Assembly: GCA_947493255.1 (NCBI GenBank)
Contig: CANLQK010000007.1
Span: forward strand, 248,001 to 312,000
Source: an uncultured Paracoccaceae bacterium
GTDB taxonomy: Bacteria; Pseudomonadota; Alphaproteobacteria; Rhodobacterales; Rhodobacteraceae
Direction of reading: 5' to 3'
DNA: 64,000 nt
Positions 53,039 to 63,453 of the stretch are shown here, piece by piece; positions within the stretch are counted from its first letter, which is position 1, and every line of letters starts with the position of its first letter. The notes under the pieces were generated by a model. It had not been told where the DNA came from. It made no database searches and saw nothing but the letters and a program-made list of their open reading frames with translations. The position numbers and the translations under genes are program-made.

Positions 53039-53968
53039 CTAGTAGCCTGCTTTTCGGCCAACCACATGCAACAACGGTTGCCCAGTTTCACAACGCGTAA
53101 TGTTTTGCGCAATCACCTTAGCCGCGGGTTCCGGACGGGTGGCAGACGCAATGTGGGGTGTTACTGTGATATTCGGATGGCTCCAGAACTTATGGTCGGC
53201 GGGCAAGGGTTCTTGGCGGAACGTGTCCAGCGTTGCATGGGACACCTGGCCCGTAGCAAGGGCGCTAAGAAGCGCGGTTTCGTCGATAAGCTGGCCGCGG
53301 CCGGGGTTGAGGATTACCGCACCTTTGGCCATTCGCGCGAAGGTTTCAGCGTTTAGGATGTTTTCGGTTTCGGGTGTTCGTGGCAGTAAGGCGACAACGA
53401 TTTGCGCGCCATTGACCGCAGCCGTGACGTCACCATTAAGGCACCGAATTCCATCAATAGTTTTGGGCGATCGTGACCAACCCGTGACAGGAAAGCCCAA
53501 AGTGGCCAAAGCTTGGCTGCATGCCCGTCCCAGTGCCCCCAGACCAAGGACCGTGACTGGGCGCTGTGCCGCAAGTGGCGGTACAGTGTTGGCGCGCCAG
53601 AGCCCGTCTTGGCCGTTTATGTGCCGGTCCATACCAATATGATGGCGCATCACATGGGCGGTGACCCATTCGACCATTCCAGCGTCTAAGCCACCACCGA
53701 CCATCCGGCAGATTGGGAATGTGATCGTGTCGTTGTGGACAACGTCTTCGACACCAGCCCAAAGGCGCAACATAGCCTTGCATCGCGAGAATGGTGAGAA
53801 ATCGATAGGGGCGTGGGTGCCTGCCATAACGATGTAGTCAGTGTTCTTAGGCGTCGCATCAGGTGACAGCGCGATTGGGAAGGGCAATGCGGCAAGTTCA
53901 GCTTGTAAGGCGGGGCCGAATTCGTCCCAATGGGCGTCAGACCCGATGAATTTCACAACAAGGGTCAT
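53039..53968 (-). CDS. ghrA: Glyoxylate/hydroxypyruvate reductase A-like 2-hydroxyacid dehydrogenase
   Basis: 309 residues. NAD(P) motif VLGLGALGRACSQAL (about 139-153), the catalytic Arg in the LWAGVEDV/NPGRGQLIDE region, Glu in FRQEPLP and His in TPHIAS (about residue 280). It reduces glyoxylate or hydroxypyruvate. It starts 3 bases after the rodA stop and may be read from the rod-shape operon, which is an odd pairing. Confidence 0.82.
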   Translation of the reverse strand: MTLVVKFIGSDAHWDEFGPALQAELAALPFPIALSPDATPKNTDYIVMAGTHAPIDFSPFSRCKAMLRLWAGVEDVVHNDTITFPICRMVGGGLDAGMVEWVTAHVMRHHIGMDRHINGQDGLWRANTVPPLAAQRPVTVLGLGALGRACSQALATLGFPVTGWSRSPKTIDGIRCLNGDVTAAVNGAQIVVALLPRTPETENILNAETFARMAKGAVILNPGRGQLIDETALLSALATGQVSHATLDTFRQEPLPADHKFWSHPNITVTPHIASATRPEPAAKVIAQNITRCETGQPLLHVVGRKAGY

Positions 53969-53971
53969 GGC

Positions 53972-55111
53972 CTAGCGCGGCTTGTGGACATGTGCCGATT
54001 GCATCAGGCCAAAAGCCACCATCAATACCAACATCGCAGACCCGCCATAGCTGACCAATGGCAACGGAACACCAACAACAGGCGCGAGCCCCATCACCAT
54101 TGCCATGTTAACCGCGAAGAAAAGGAAGAACGTAACTGCTACTCCCATGGTCACCAGCGACGCAAATCGGTCTTTGTTAGAGATAGCAGACATGACGCAA
54201 AAAATGATGATCAACGTGTAGAGGATGAGCAGACCAAACGCGCCAACAAATCCGAATTCTTCCGCCAGAGTAGTGAAGATAAAGTCGGTATGTTTTTCGG
54301 GTAGGAAGTTTAGGCGACTTTGGGTGCCCTGCATAAATCCGCGGCCTGTCCAACCTCCGGACCCGAGGGCAATTTTGGCCTGCGTGATATGATAACCAGC
54401 GCCTAAAGGATCTTGGGTGGGGTCAATAAACGTGTCGATACGGCGGTATTGATAGTCTTTCAGAATTTGCCATGCCGTTCCACGCGATTGAAAAACAGCC
54501 GTAACCAACCCCACAGCGCCTGCAATGACCGTCGCGAAGTAGGCCCAATGGACGCCTGCCAAAAACATGATCGCACCGCCACCTGACACCAACAAAATCG
54601 TTGTACCAAGGTCCGGTTGGCTCAGAACCAAATACGCCGGCGCCGCAATGAAGAGAAGCGGTACAATGATCCAAAGGGGTTTGCTCACTTTGTTGAGGGG
54701 CAACCAGTCGTAGTAGGCTGCGAGCAACATGATCAGCGCAATTTTCATAAGCTCAGAGGGCTGTAAATCCATTGGTCCAAGGTCCAACCATCGTTGGGAA
54801 CCATTGCGTTCAATCCCAACAAAGTCGACTGCGACAAGTAACACCAGAGAGATGACATAGGCGACGACGGCCATGTTTCGCCAAAACCAAATCGGGACCA
54901 TTGCCATGAACAACATCACTGATAGGCCTAGCCCAAATCGTTGGACTTGTGGCGTGACCCATGGGGTCATTGAGCCACCTGCGACTGAGAACAACATCAA
55001 GAATCCAAAACCGGAAACTGCCGTGATTAAAAAAATGATCGGCCAGTTCAGGTGCAGCAATTTTCGGAACCCGCTGGGAACGTATTTAACCTGATACTCT
55101 AAATAGGACAT
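53972..55111 (-). CDS. mrdB: Rod-shape protein RodA (SEDS glycosyltransferase)
   Basis: 379 residues, about ten membrane helices. SEDS signatures include QPSELMKIALIMLLAAYY, LVLSQPDLGTTILL, LPEKHTDFIFTTLAEEFGFVG and PLVSYGGSAMLVLM. It polymerises peptidoglycan glycan strands together with PBP2, encoded just upstream with a one-base overlap. Confidence 0.95.
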   Translation of the reverse strand: MSYLEYQVKYVPSGFRKLLHLNWPIIFLITAVSGFGFLMLFSVAGGSMTPWVTPQVQRFGLGLSVMLFMAMVPIWFWRNMAVVAYVISLVLLVAVDFVGIERNGSQRWLDLGPMDLQPSELMKIALIMLLAAYYDWLPLNKVSKPLWIIVPLLFIAAPAYLVLSQPDLGTTILLVSGGGAIMFLAGVHWAYFATVIAGAVGLVTAVFQSRGTAWQILKDYQYRRIDTFIDPTQDPLGAGYHITQAKIALGSGGWTGRGFMQGTQSRLNFLPEKHTDFIFTTLAEEFGFVGAFGLLILYTLIIIFCVMSAISNKDRFASLVTMGVAVTFFLFFAVNMAMVMGLAPVVGVPLPLVSYGGSAMLVLMVAFGLMQSAHVHKPR

Positions 55112-57075
55112 CAGGTTTCCTCTGTCGTGCGGCCGGGTTGGATGTCGCGGATCAACGGGCTGAGACGGCGCTGTTGTTCCGCTATTTGTCCGCGTACGGC
55201 TGAAGGATAGGCACTAAGCGGTGGCGTGCCTTCGTATTGGGCTTGCAACAAGATATCACGGGCAATGGGAGCCGCTGCTGTCGAGCCACCACCGCCGTGT
55301 TCTACCACAATGGCAACCGCGTATTTTGGGTTTTCAGCGGGTGCGAAAGCTACATACAAAGCGTGATCGCGTGCTTCCCATGGAAGATCTGAGTTCCGAG
55401 TTATGACATTGCCATTTTCATCGCGCGCGATTGCGCGGACTTGGGATGTACCGGTTTTTCCGGCCATCTTGAACCGTTCTTCAGCGATGCGTGCGCGGTA
55501 TGCGGTGCCGCGTGAATTGTTAGACACGTCAAACATTGCACGTCGAATACGGCGCAGGTTGTTTTCGTTTAGGCCGAGGCTTTCACCTGCGCCAGATGGT
55601 TGTTCGACTCCGTCGATTGAACGCACTAGTCGTGGCTTCACAGCGCGGCCTGTTGCAATGCGCGCGGTCATGACGGCCAATTGCAAAGGTGAGGTCGCAA
55701 CATAGCCTTGGCCTATTGAAGCGTTAACTGTGTCACCCACGCGCCATTCCTCGTCGCGGGCTTCGCGTTTCCATTCTTTGTCCGGCATGATGCCGCTGCG
55801 GATTGCGGACATGGGAAGGTCGTGGCGTTCACCAAGGCCCAGTTTGCGCCCCATTGCCGCGATTTTATCGATACCGACGCGTTGCGAGATTTCGTAATAG
55901 TAGACATCGCAAGATTGTTTGAGGCTTTCGTTCAGGTTCATGTTGCCATGGCCTGATCTGCGCCAGCAATGGAACCGGACATCGAATACTTCGGAATGAC
56001 CAACGCAGCGGACAGTTTCGTCTGCGGTTACTACACCGTCTTCCAGCGCGGCGAGGGCTGTGACCATCTTGAATGTAGACCCAGGTGGGTAGGTGCCTTG
56101 CACAGTTTTTGCGGCCAAGGGGCGACGATGCAGGCGGGTTTCAATCTCGCGTTCATTTAGTTCGTCCCAAAGTGCGACGGAAATTCCACGCACAAAGACA
56201 TTGGGGTCATATGTGGGGGCAGACCCGATTCCTTTGATGTCGCCATTGGTAACGTCAATAACTACGGCCGCAGCAGATTCACCGTCAAGGCGTGCCTGAA
56301 TATAGTTTTGGAGGCGGGCATCGACTGTCAGCTGAACATCGGCACCGGGGGTTCCTTCTTGGCGGTCTAGTTCACGCATCACACGACCAGCGGCGTTTAC
56401 TTCAATCCGCTTAGTGCCTGCCGACCCACGCAATTCTCTTTCGAGCCGGTTCTCCACCATGGTCTTGCCGATTTGAAAACGCGGAATCTGCAAAAGCGGG
56501 TCCTGATCTTCGATGCGGCTAAGATCGTAGTCCGAGACCGGCCCAACATAACCCACTACATGGGCCATGTCTGCGCCTTGTGGGTAAATTCTGCTGCGCC
56601 CTAATTCGGCAACAACACCCGGTAAGGCTGGCGCGTTGACTGTCACGCGGGCGACGTCTTCCCATGAGATGCGTTGTGCAACGGTGACAGGGACGAATGG
56701 GCTGCGTTCCTTTAGTTCGGTTCGAGCTTTTTCTAGCTGTTCGGGCGCAATTGGGACGATGCGGTTCAGGCGGGCCAAAACCTCGTCCACGTCCCCTGCG
56801 CCTTCGCGGGTCATGGTGATGGTGTAGTGTTGTTCGTTGTCTGCCAACACAACGCCATTGCTATCGTAAACCAAACCACGGGCCGGTGGGATTAGGCCGA
56901 TATTGATGCGGTTTTCCTCGGCCAACATGCGGAATTCGTCGGCTTGATCGACCTGAAGCGTCCCCATGCGTGCCCCAAGAATACCGACCAAGCCCAGCTG
57001 GGCCGTGCCCAGCAAGATGGCTCGTCGTGACATACGACGGGCGCCTTCTTCGGTTTCCTTTGGTCCGCGTTTCAT
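55111..57075 (-). CDS. mrdA: Penicillin-binding protein 2
   Basis: 654 residues. One N-terminal membrane helix (about 18-36), a pedestal domain and the transpeptidase domain with the catalytic Ser in PGSTFKMVTA (about residue 324), SCD as the second motif and KTGTSQ as the third. It cross-links peptidoglycan during elongation. ATG 57075 overlaps the mreD stop by 4 bases; the long upstream open frame lies within mreD. Confidence 0.95.
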   Translation of the reverse strand: MKRGPKETEEGARRMSRRAILLGTAQLGLVGILGARMGTLQVDQADEFRMLAEENRINIGLIPPARGLVYDSNGVVLADNEQHYTITMTREGAGDVDEVLARLNRIVPIAPEQLEKARTELKERSPFVPVTVAQRISWEDVARVTVNAPALPGVVAELGRSRIYPQGADMAHVVGYVGPVSDYDLSRIEDQDPLLQIPRFQIGKTMVENRLERELRGSAGTKRIEVNAAGRVMRELDRQEGTPGADVQLTVDARLQNYIQARLDGESAAAVVIDVTNGDIKGIGSAPTYDPNVFVRGISVALWDELNEREIETRLHRRPLAAKTVQGTYPPGSTFKMVTALAALEDGVVTADETVRCVGHSEVFDVRFHCWRRSGHGNMNLNESLKQSCDVYYYEISQRVGIDKIAAMGRKLGLGERHDLPMSAIRSGIMPDKEWKREARDEEWRVGDTVNASIGQGYVATSPLQLAVMTARIATGRAVKPRLVRSIDGVEQPSGAGESLGLNENNLRRIRRAMFDVSNNSRGTAYRARIAEERFKMAGKTGTSQVRAIARDENGNVITRNSDLPWEARDHALYVAFAPAENPKYAVAIVVEHGGGGSTAAAPIARDILLQAQYEGTPPLSAYPSAVRGQIAEQQRRLSPLIRDIQPGRTTEET

Positions 57076-57719
57076 ACTCTGTGACCCAATGCGTCCACTG
57101 CGCCGGGGGCAGGGCGGCTGACGCCAAAGACGGCGTAGGACACAAAGACCACCAGCGGATATGCCATTATTGTAAGGGCCAGTTGCAGCAAAGTCAGCCC
57201 CATTGACGCTTGTGGGACCAGAACCATCGTTAATGTGAACCGGTCGATCATCGTGATTGCAATGATCCCCATGGCAACAGTGCCCCATTCTATCCAGAAT
57301 GGGAGCGTACGTAGCGACCGCGAACGGCCGCGCAGGATTTCAGTTAGGATCAATACCAAGCCTGCCCAAAGGCCTGGCGGACGTTGGAGAAGGAAGTCTG
57401 CCAATAGAAAAATTGCAGCAATAAGGAATGCTGGTGCAAACGAAGGGCGCCGCGCTGCCCAAGCAAGGGCCAATAGTAAAAGAATGTCGGGTGACATCCA
57501 CCGAACTGGGTCAGGGATATAGGCGGCGCTATCTTGAGTTGCGCCAACGATATCATCGATAGCGTTCGGTCCGGTTGTATCAGTAACAACGATGCTCGGT
57601 CCGCCCAACGAAGGTGGGGCTGTTTCCAACGGTATCAAATGGCCCAGCACAAGGATGAACGAAAGAACGGCAAATATCGCTCGGCCAATCCACCGGCGGC
57701 GGTTTGGCGCATCAGCCAT
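57072..57719 (-). CDS. mreD: Rod-shape protein MreD
   Basis: 215 residues with five or six hydrophobic segments, from ATG 57719 (the open frame continues into mreC). LADFLLQRPPGLWAGLVLILTE and FTLTMVLVPQA are typical in Rhodobacterales MreD. It is an inner-membrane part of the elongasome. Position between mreC and mrdA confirms the call. Confidence 0.85.
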   Translation of the reverse strand: MADAPNRRRWIGRAIFAVLSFILVLGHLIPLETAPPSLGGPSIVVTDTTGPNAIDDIVGATQDSAAYIPDPVRWMSPDILLLLALAWAARRPSFAPAFLIAAIFLLADFLLQRPPGLWAGLVLILTEILRGRSRSLRTLPFWIEWGTVAMGIIAITMIDRFTLTMVLVPQASMGLTLLQLALTIMAYPLVVFVSYAVFGVSRPAPGAVDALGHRV

Positions 57720-58632
57720 CTGTTTCACCCGTGTCTTCGGTGGGTGTCTCTTCAGGTTGGGGCAAAACGGGCTGCACCGTTGGCGCCAACAGTGAACCGG
57801 CCTCTTGGATCCGTGCGGCAGGCTGGCTGCGTAGAACGCGAAGGAATTCCAGGCGTTCCAAATCGGCAGACAAACGCGCCCGCAATCTGCCATCGGTGCC
57901 ACGCGCCAACTGACCGACTAACAGATCTGCAGGAAAAACGCCGCCATCACCAGATGAAACAACACGGTCGCCGGGTTTGACCTGATCAGGGTCTTCAATG
58001 AAATCCAAAACAGGGTTGATCGTATTGTCGCCCGTTAGAATAGCCCGTTGACCAGAGGGTTGGATGGTTACGGGGATGTGGCTTGATGTATCGGTGACCA
58101 AAATCACCCGCGACGTTTCTTGGCCCACGCCTGAAATCCGCCCGACAAGACCGATACCATCCATCGCAGGCCAGCCGTCAAGGATACCGTCGCGCGACCC
58201 AACGTTGAGCAATACAGACTGTCGGAAAGGTGACCCGCTATCAGCCATCACGACTCCCGTGATCCGTGTGAGTTGCGGGTCTAGCTGGACGTTGATCAGG
58301 TCACGTAGGCGCGCGTTTTCCTGGTCGAGCTGGATGGCCGCTTCGCGCCAACTTTTCATATCTTGCAGTTCGCGACGCAGGTCAGAGTTTTGTTGGGCGA
58401 GTCGTTGATAAGACTGAAAGTCAGACAGCAAGTTTACGATGCCTGTAACGGGTGCCATGGCCCAGTCGAAATTTGGAACGACCGCATCAATAACGTTCAT
58501 GCGGAACCGTTCAACGCGTGGGTTGTCGATGCGCCAAATTAGAAACGTACCCAACAGGAACAGCACCAGAACCCCGATAAGCAATCGGCGTACGGGGCTT
58601 ACAAAATCCTCTATCTGGTCTCTTTTCGCCAA
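57712..58632 (-). CDS. mreC: Rod-shape protein MreC
   Basis: 306 residues. One N-terminal membrane helix (about 12-30), a coiled coil (about 70-110) and a periplasmic beta domain containing GSPFRQSVLLNVGSRDGI, PAMDGIGLVGRISGVG and VSSGDGGVFPADLLVG. The C-terminal 35 residues are acidic and Pro-rich. It stimulates PBP2-RodA. It begins 18 bases after mreB ends and overlaps mreD by 8 bases. Confidence 0.93.
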   Translation of the reverse strand: MAKRDQIEDFVSPVRRLLIGVLVLFLLGTFLIWRIDNPRVERFRMNVIDAVVPNFDWAMAPVTGIVNLLSDFQSYQRLAQQNSDLRRELQDMKSWREAAIQLDQENARLRDLINVQLDPQLTRITGVVMADSGSPFRQSVLLNVGSRDGILDGWPAMDGIGLVGRISGVGQETSRVILVTDTSSHIPVTIQPSGQRAILTGDNTINPVLDFIEDPDQVKPGDRVVSSGDGGVFPADLLVGQLARGTDGRLRARLSADLERLEFLRVLRSQPAARIQEAGSLLAPTVQPVLPQPEETPTEDTGETDG

Positions 58633-58650
58633 GGGGGGCGCCCCTAAATA

Positions 58651-59805
<1,155 letters not shown>

Positions 59806-60414
59806 TTATTCCGCCTCGATTTGGTCGAAGACTGTCGAGGCCATTGCTTTCCCGTCGCTGTCAAAAAGCGTTTCTACGAAAAAGATACCAAGCTCGGGCG
59901 AGTATTTATGTTCGCTGCGTTGGGTGTAGCCATCCGCATACTCGATATCACGCTGAACCGTCCAAACATCGTATGGGCAACCGCCGATGCTGTGCGACCC
60001 CGTGTTGATAAGGCGCGATGTTTGTGTGCCTGTGTCGCTTACGACGCCATCGATCGAGAAGTCGAAATCCGAAATCCACGTTCCGGCTGCGGCAAGGTTG
60101 CGGAGCCCTGAGGTAGACACCGCGTATCGGGTGCCGGACGGAGTTCCTGCAAAGCTTGAAGCGAGCGGAAGCGCCAAGGGGGTAGAGTAGACAGATTTGT
60201 TCTCTGCGAGGGAACCATCGCTTAGGGTTGCTATAGTCGTAAGTTCGACCCCATCTGCCGTCGAACGATAGACATTTATAAGGCGGATTTCAGATGATGT
60301 GAGGCGAATGCCTCCAGCTAGATCACTCGCTGTGGGGCAATTGTTTGCTGCGGCGGAGAGCGGCGCAACCGCGGCGGCAAGCGCCGCGGCGAAGATCCGG
60401 TGGAACCTCTTCAT
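59806..60414 (-). CDS. Secreted protein of unknown function
   Basis: 202 residues. Signal peptide to about residue 23 (AAAVAPLSAAA-NNC). The mature part has an early Cys and one in SIGGCPYDVW, which may pair, and looks beta-rich. I recognise no family with certainty. Its ATG overlaps the leuA stop by 4 bases, so it is translated after leuA, which makes no obvious metabolic sense. Confidence 0.65.
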   Translation of the reverse strand: MKRFHRIFAAALAAAVAPLSAAANNCPTASDLAGGIRLTSSEIRLINVYRSTADGVELTTIATLSDGSLAENKSVYSTPLALPLASSFAGTPSGTRYAVSTSGLRNLAAAGTWISDFDFSIDGVVSDTGTQTSRLINTGSHSIGGCPYDVWTVQRDIEYADGYTQRSEHKYSPELGIFFVETLFDSDGKAMASTVFDQIEAE

Positions 60415-61970
60415 TTGCCGGTATCTTTATAGCTTACGGCCTTTTCATCATAGCCGACGCTTGTTTGTTCGCGGCGGACAATCAAGCGGTTCAGTGCATT
60501 GATATAGGCCTTGGCTGATGCCACGACGGTATCGGTGTCCGCGGATTCACCGGTTGCGATGCGGCCTTCTTCTTCCATGCGTACAGACACAGTTGCCTGA
60601 GCGTCGGTCCCTTCAGTTACAGCATGCACTTGATACAGCTGCAGGCGGGCACCGTGTGGGAACAACTGTTTCACTGCGTTGAATGTCGCATCAACGGGGC
60701 CGTCGCCAGTGGCCTGTACAGTTTTATCGTCTCCGTCAATTTCCAGAACCATAGTTGCCTTTTGCGGGCCATTCATGCCGCAAATGACGGTCAGGTCTTT
60801 CAGTTTCAGGTGATCATCGGTGCCGTCGTTTTGGCGGATCAACGCGATCAGGTCTTCGTCGAAGACTTCTTTTTTGCGGTCTGCAAGGTCTTTGAAACGA
60901 ACGAAGATATCCTTCAGCTCGTTGTCGCCCATTTCGACGCCCAGTTTTTCCAGCTTGTCACGCAGTGCAGCGCGCCCAGAGTGTTTGCCCAGCGGCAATG
61001 ACGTGCCAGACAGGCCTACGTCTTCGGGGCGCATAACTTCGAATGTTTCGCGATTTTTCAGCATGCCGTCTTGGTGGATGCCGGATTCATGGGCAAATGC
61101 GTTTTTACCGACGATGGCTTTGTTAAACTGAACTGGGAAGCCGGACACGGTAGATACACGACGTGAAATGTTCATGATCTTCGTCGTATCGATGCGGGTT
61201 CCGTACGGCATGATGTCTTTGCGCACACGCATTGCCATCACGACTTCTTCCAATGCGGTGTTGCCAGCGCGTTCGCCCAAGCCATTGATTGTACATTCAA
61301 TTTGGCGTGCGCCACCCGCGACAGCAGCCAGCGAGTTGGCTGTCGCCATACCAAGGTCGTTGTGACAATGGGTGGAAAAAATCACTGTGTCTGCGCCGTC
61401 GACCTCTTGGATCAGGCGTTTGATCAGGTCGGCGGATTCCACAGGCTCGGTGTAACCGACCGTGTCAGGTATGTTGATCGTGCTTGCGCCTGCCTTGATC
61501 GCGATATCGACGGTGCGTTTCAGGAAATCCCATTCTGTGCGGGTTGCATCCATGGATGACCATTGGACGTTGTCGCACAAGTTGCGGGCATGGGTGACGC
61601 AGTCGTGGATGCGTTCAGCCATTTGATCCATATCAAGGTTCGGGATCGCACGGTGCAGAGGCGAAGTGCCAATAAACGTGTGAATACGGGGACGTGCGGA
61701 ATGTTTTACGGCTTCCCAGCAGCGGTCGATGTCTTTGAAATTGGCGCGGGACAGGCCGCAAATCTGGGCGTCTTTGCTGCGCTGGGCAATTTCTGACACG
61801 GCTTTGAAATCGCCTTCCGACGCGATTGGGAAACCAGCTTCGATGATGTCGACGCCCATGTCGTCCAGCATTTCAGCAATTTCAAGTTTCTCGGAATGAG
61901 TCATAGTCGCGCCTGGAGATTGTTCGCCATCGCGCAGTGTCGTGTCAAAGATCAATACATGATCGGTCAT
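60411..61970 (-). CDS. leuA: 2-isopropylmalate synthase
   Basis: 519 residues, full length. Catalytic domain with FDTTLRDGEQSPGATM (first Arg-Asp pair), STHCHNDLGMATANSLAA (metal-binding His) and GLGERAGNTALEEVVM. The C-terminal regulatory domain (about 390-510) binds leucine in relatives. It condenses acetyl-CoA with 2-oxoisovalerate in the first step of leucine synthesis. A leucine-rich leader ORF lies 74 bp upstream, implying attenuation. Confidence 0.95.
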   Translation of the reverse strand: MTDHVLIFDTTLRDGEQSPGATMTHSEKLEIAEMLDDMGVDIIEAGFPIASEGDFKAVSEIAQRSKDAQICGLSRANFKDIDRCWEAVKHSARPRIHTFIGTSPLHRAIPNLDMDQMAERIHDCVTHARNLCDNVQWSSMDATRTEWDFLKRTVDIAIKAGASTINIPDTVGYTEPVESADLIKRLIQEVDGADTVIFSTHCHNDLGMATANSLAAVAGGARQIECTINGLGERAGNTALEEVVMAMRVRKDIMPYGTRIDTTKIMNISRRVSTVSGFPVQFNKAIVGKNAFAHESGIHQDGMLKNRETFEVMRPEDVGLSGTSLPLGKHSGRAALRDKLEKLGVEMGDNELKDIFVRFKDLADRKKEVFDEDLIALIRQNDGTDDHLKLKDLTVICGMNGPQKATMVLEIDGDDKTVQATGDGPVDATFNAVKQLFPHGARLQLYQVHAVTEGTDAQATVSVRMEEEGRIATGESADTDTVVASAKAYINALNRLIVRREQTSVGYDEKAVSYKDTGK

Positions 61971-62002
61971 TTCAATGGTCCTTTGTTTTCCTTAGATTTT
62001 CT

Positions 62003-62050
62003 GGCGCGGCATCCCCTCTGAGCGGTCGCGCCGAAAGGCACGCTCAGAGG
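62003..62050 (-). promoter_or_regulatory. leuA leader RNA hairpins
   Basis: On the minus strand CCTCTGAGCG (62050-62041) pairs perfectly with CGCTCAGAGG (62024-62015). GGCGCG in its loop (62032-62027) can instead pair with CGCGCC (62008-62003). The two pairings interlock and so exclude each other. The leader stop codon lies inside the first arm. No long T run follows. Confidence 0.6.
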
Positions 62051-62100
62051 CGGCTAAGGAGTAGGCCTAGGAGGGCCAGTTTATGAGCGTTCATGTTCAT
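62044..62100 (-). CDS. leuL: Leucine-rich leader peptide for leuA
   Basis: ATG 62100-62098 to TGA 62046-62044: 18 residues, of which 7 are Leu, five of them in a run broken only by one Gly. It ends inside a 10-bp hairpin arm. A TATAAA element (62113-62108) ends 7 bp before the ATG, so transcription may begin at the start codon and the peptide may be made from a leaderless message. Ribosome stalling at Leu codons would control the downstream structure. Confidence 0.7.
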   Translation of the reverse strand: MNMNAHKLALLGLLLSRL

Positions 62101-62220
62101 GGGTTGATTTATACGGATGTTTTGCCGTTTGAAAAGGGGGCTTTGCAAAATCACTTTTTGTGGTGGATTAGCCCCACTTAGACTCTGGACTGACGCTGCC
62201 TTGGGACTATGTGGTTATTC

Positions 62221-62880
62221 ATGAAAAAAGCAATGGTAATTGGCGCGTCTGGTGGCATTGGAGCCGCTCTGGCGCTTGAGTTGGAACTACGCGGTTTTTC
62301 GGTGACAGGGGTCTCACGTTCGCACGACGGTTTGGACATGACTGATGCCGCATCGGTCCAGCGCGTCCTTGGGGGCATGGATGGGCCGTATGATGTGGTC
62401 TTTGTGGCCGTCGGGACATTGGCAGCAGACGGAGTGCCAGAAAAGACGTTAGCTGCCTTAAAGCCTGAACGTATGTTAGACGTATTTGCAGTTAACGCAG
62501 TTGGACCTGCGTTGGTTTTGGCGCAAGCAGAACGTTTGTTGCGTGCGGATGGTCCTTGTTTTGTAGGGGTTTTGACAGCGCGTGTTGGGTCGATCGGGGA
62601 CAACCGATTGGGCGGGTGGTATTCCTATCGGGCATCCAAAGCGGCAGCGAACCAGATCGTCCACGGCGCGGCTATTGAAATAGGGAGGCGGCGTAAAGAG
62701 GCTGTAGTGGTCGCGCTGCATCCAGGCACGGTGGAGACACCGTTTACCCAAAACTACAAAGGCCACGCGATGGTGTCGCCGCCGGAGGCGGCACGAAATT
62801 TGTGTGATGTCTTGCTTGAGCTTACACCAGATCAAAGCGGTGGGTTTTTTGATTATACAGGAAGCACCGTGCCTTGGTGA
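62221..62880 (+). CDS. Short-chain dehydrogenase/reductase
   Basis: 219 residues. NAD(P) motif GASGGIG at about residues 8-14; catalytic YSYRASK (about 140-146) with Ser in LTARVGSIG upstream. CsgA/sniffer-like short SDR length. ATG 62221 is favoured because homology begins there; an in-frame ATG 12 bases upstream is also possible. Substrate unknown. It diverges from leuA. Confidence 0.8.
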   Translation: MKKAMVIGASGGIGAALALELELRGFSVTGVSRSHDGLDMTDAASVQRVLGGMDGPYDVVFVAVGTLAADGVPEKTLAALKPERMLDVFAVNAVGPALVLAQAERLLRADGPCFVGVLTARVGSIGDNRLGGWYSYRASKAAANQIVHGAAIEIGRRRKEAVVVALHPGTVETPFTQNYKGHAMVSPPEAARNLCDVLLELTPDQSGGFFDYTGSTVPW

Positions 62881-62897
62881 TGGGACGCAAACCGCGA

Positions 62898-62936
62898 TAT
62901 GGGTCCGGTATTGCTTTGGTATGGGTCTGGTATTGC
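62898..62936. repeat. Two-copy 17-bp direct repeat
   Basis: TATGGGTC(C/T)GGTATTGC at 62898-62914 and 62920-62936, differing in one base, 22 bp apart, between the SDR and acetyltransferase genes. Confidence 0.8.
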
Positions 62937-62967
62937 AACAGGCCCATTTTCCTCTCAGCATCATTAT

Positions 62968-63426
62968 ATGACTGAGTTTCGACAAATAGCGTCCGATGAC
63001 CCCGATTTGGCTGAAGTGCTTGATGTAATGCGCATGGCATTTGCTGGGATGGAGGGGCGGATTGATCCGCCGTCGTCAATCGATGAGATGACACTGGTCA
63101 GCCTGTCAAAGACAGCTGCCACTTCCGAGGTTTGGGCAAGCGGTATGCCTGTTTCAGGCACTGTGGTTTTGACTCCGAAACCGCAGGTTCTGTATGTCGG
63201 AAAACTTGCCGTGCGCGATAGGAGGAGGGGGCTTGGGCGGCAATTGATGACACTGGCTGAAGATCGGGCGCGGGCGCTGGGCAAACGCTGGTTAGAGCTG
63301 CAAAGCCGCGTTGAACTGGTCGAAGTGCATGCGGTGTTTAAAGCGTTGGGCTTTCGGGAGGTCATGCGAACCACCCATGCAGGGTACGCCCAGCCGACAA
63401 GCATTACATTTCGTAAGGCGTTGTGA
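62968..63426 (+). CDS. GNAT family N-acetyltransferase
   Basis: 152 residues from ATG 62968. The acetyl-CoA-binding segment VGKLAVRDRRRGLGRQLM (about residues 77-94) has the R/Q-x-x-G-x-G/A pattern, followed by LGKRWLELQSRVEL and a C-terminal FKALGFREV. It acetylates an unknown amine. A longer frame from 62899 has no better ribosome site and runs through the direct repeat. Confidence 0.8.
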   Translation: MTEFRQIASDDPDLAEVLDVMRMAFAGMEGRIDPPSSIDEMTLVSLSKTAATSEVWASGMPVSGTVVLTPKPQVLYVGKLAVRDRRRGLGRQLMTLAEDRARALGKRWLELQSRVELVEVHAVFKALGFREVMRTTHAGYAQPTSITFRKAL

Positions 63427-63453
63427 GGGACTGAGCGTACTTTAGTTTAACGA

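Noticed and set aside
55111..57288. 725-residue version of PBP2
   Set aside because: The extra N-terminus lies inside mreD; PBP2 family length and the membrane anchor fit ATG 57075.
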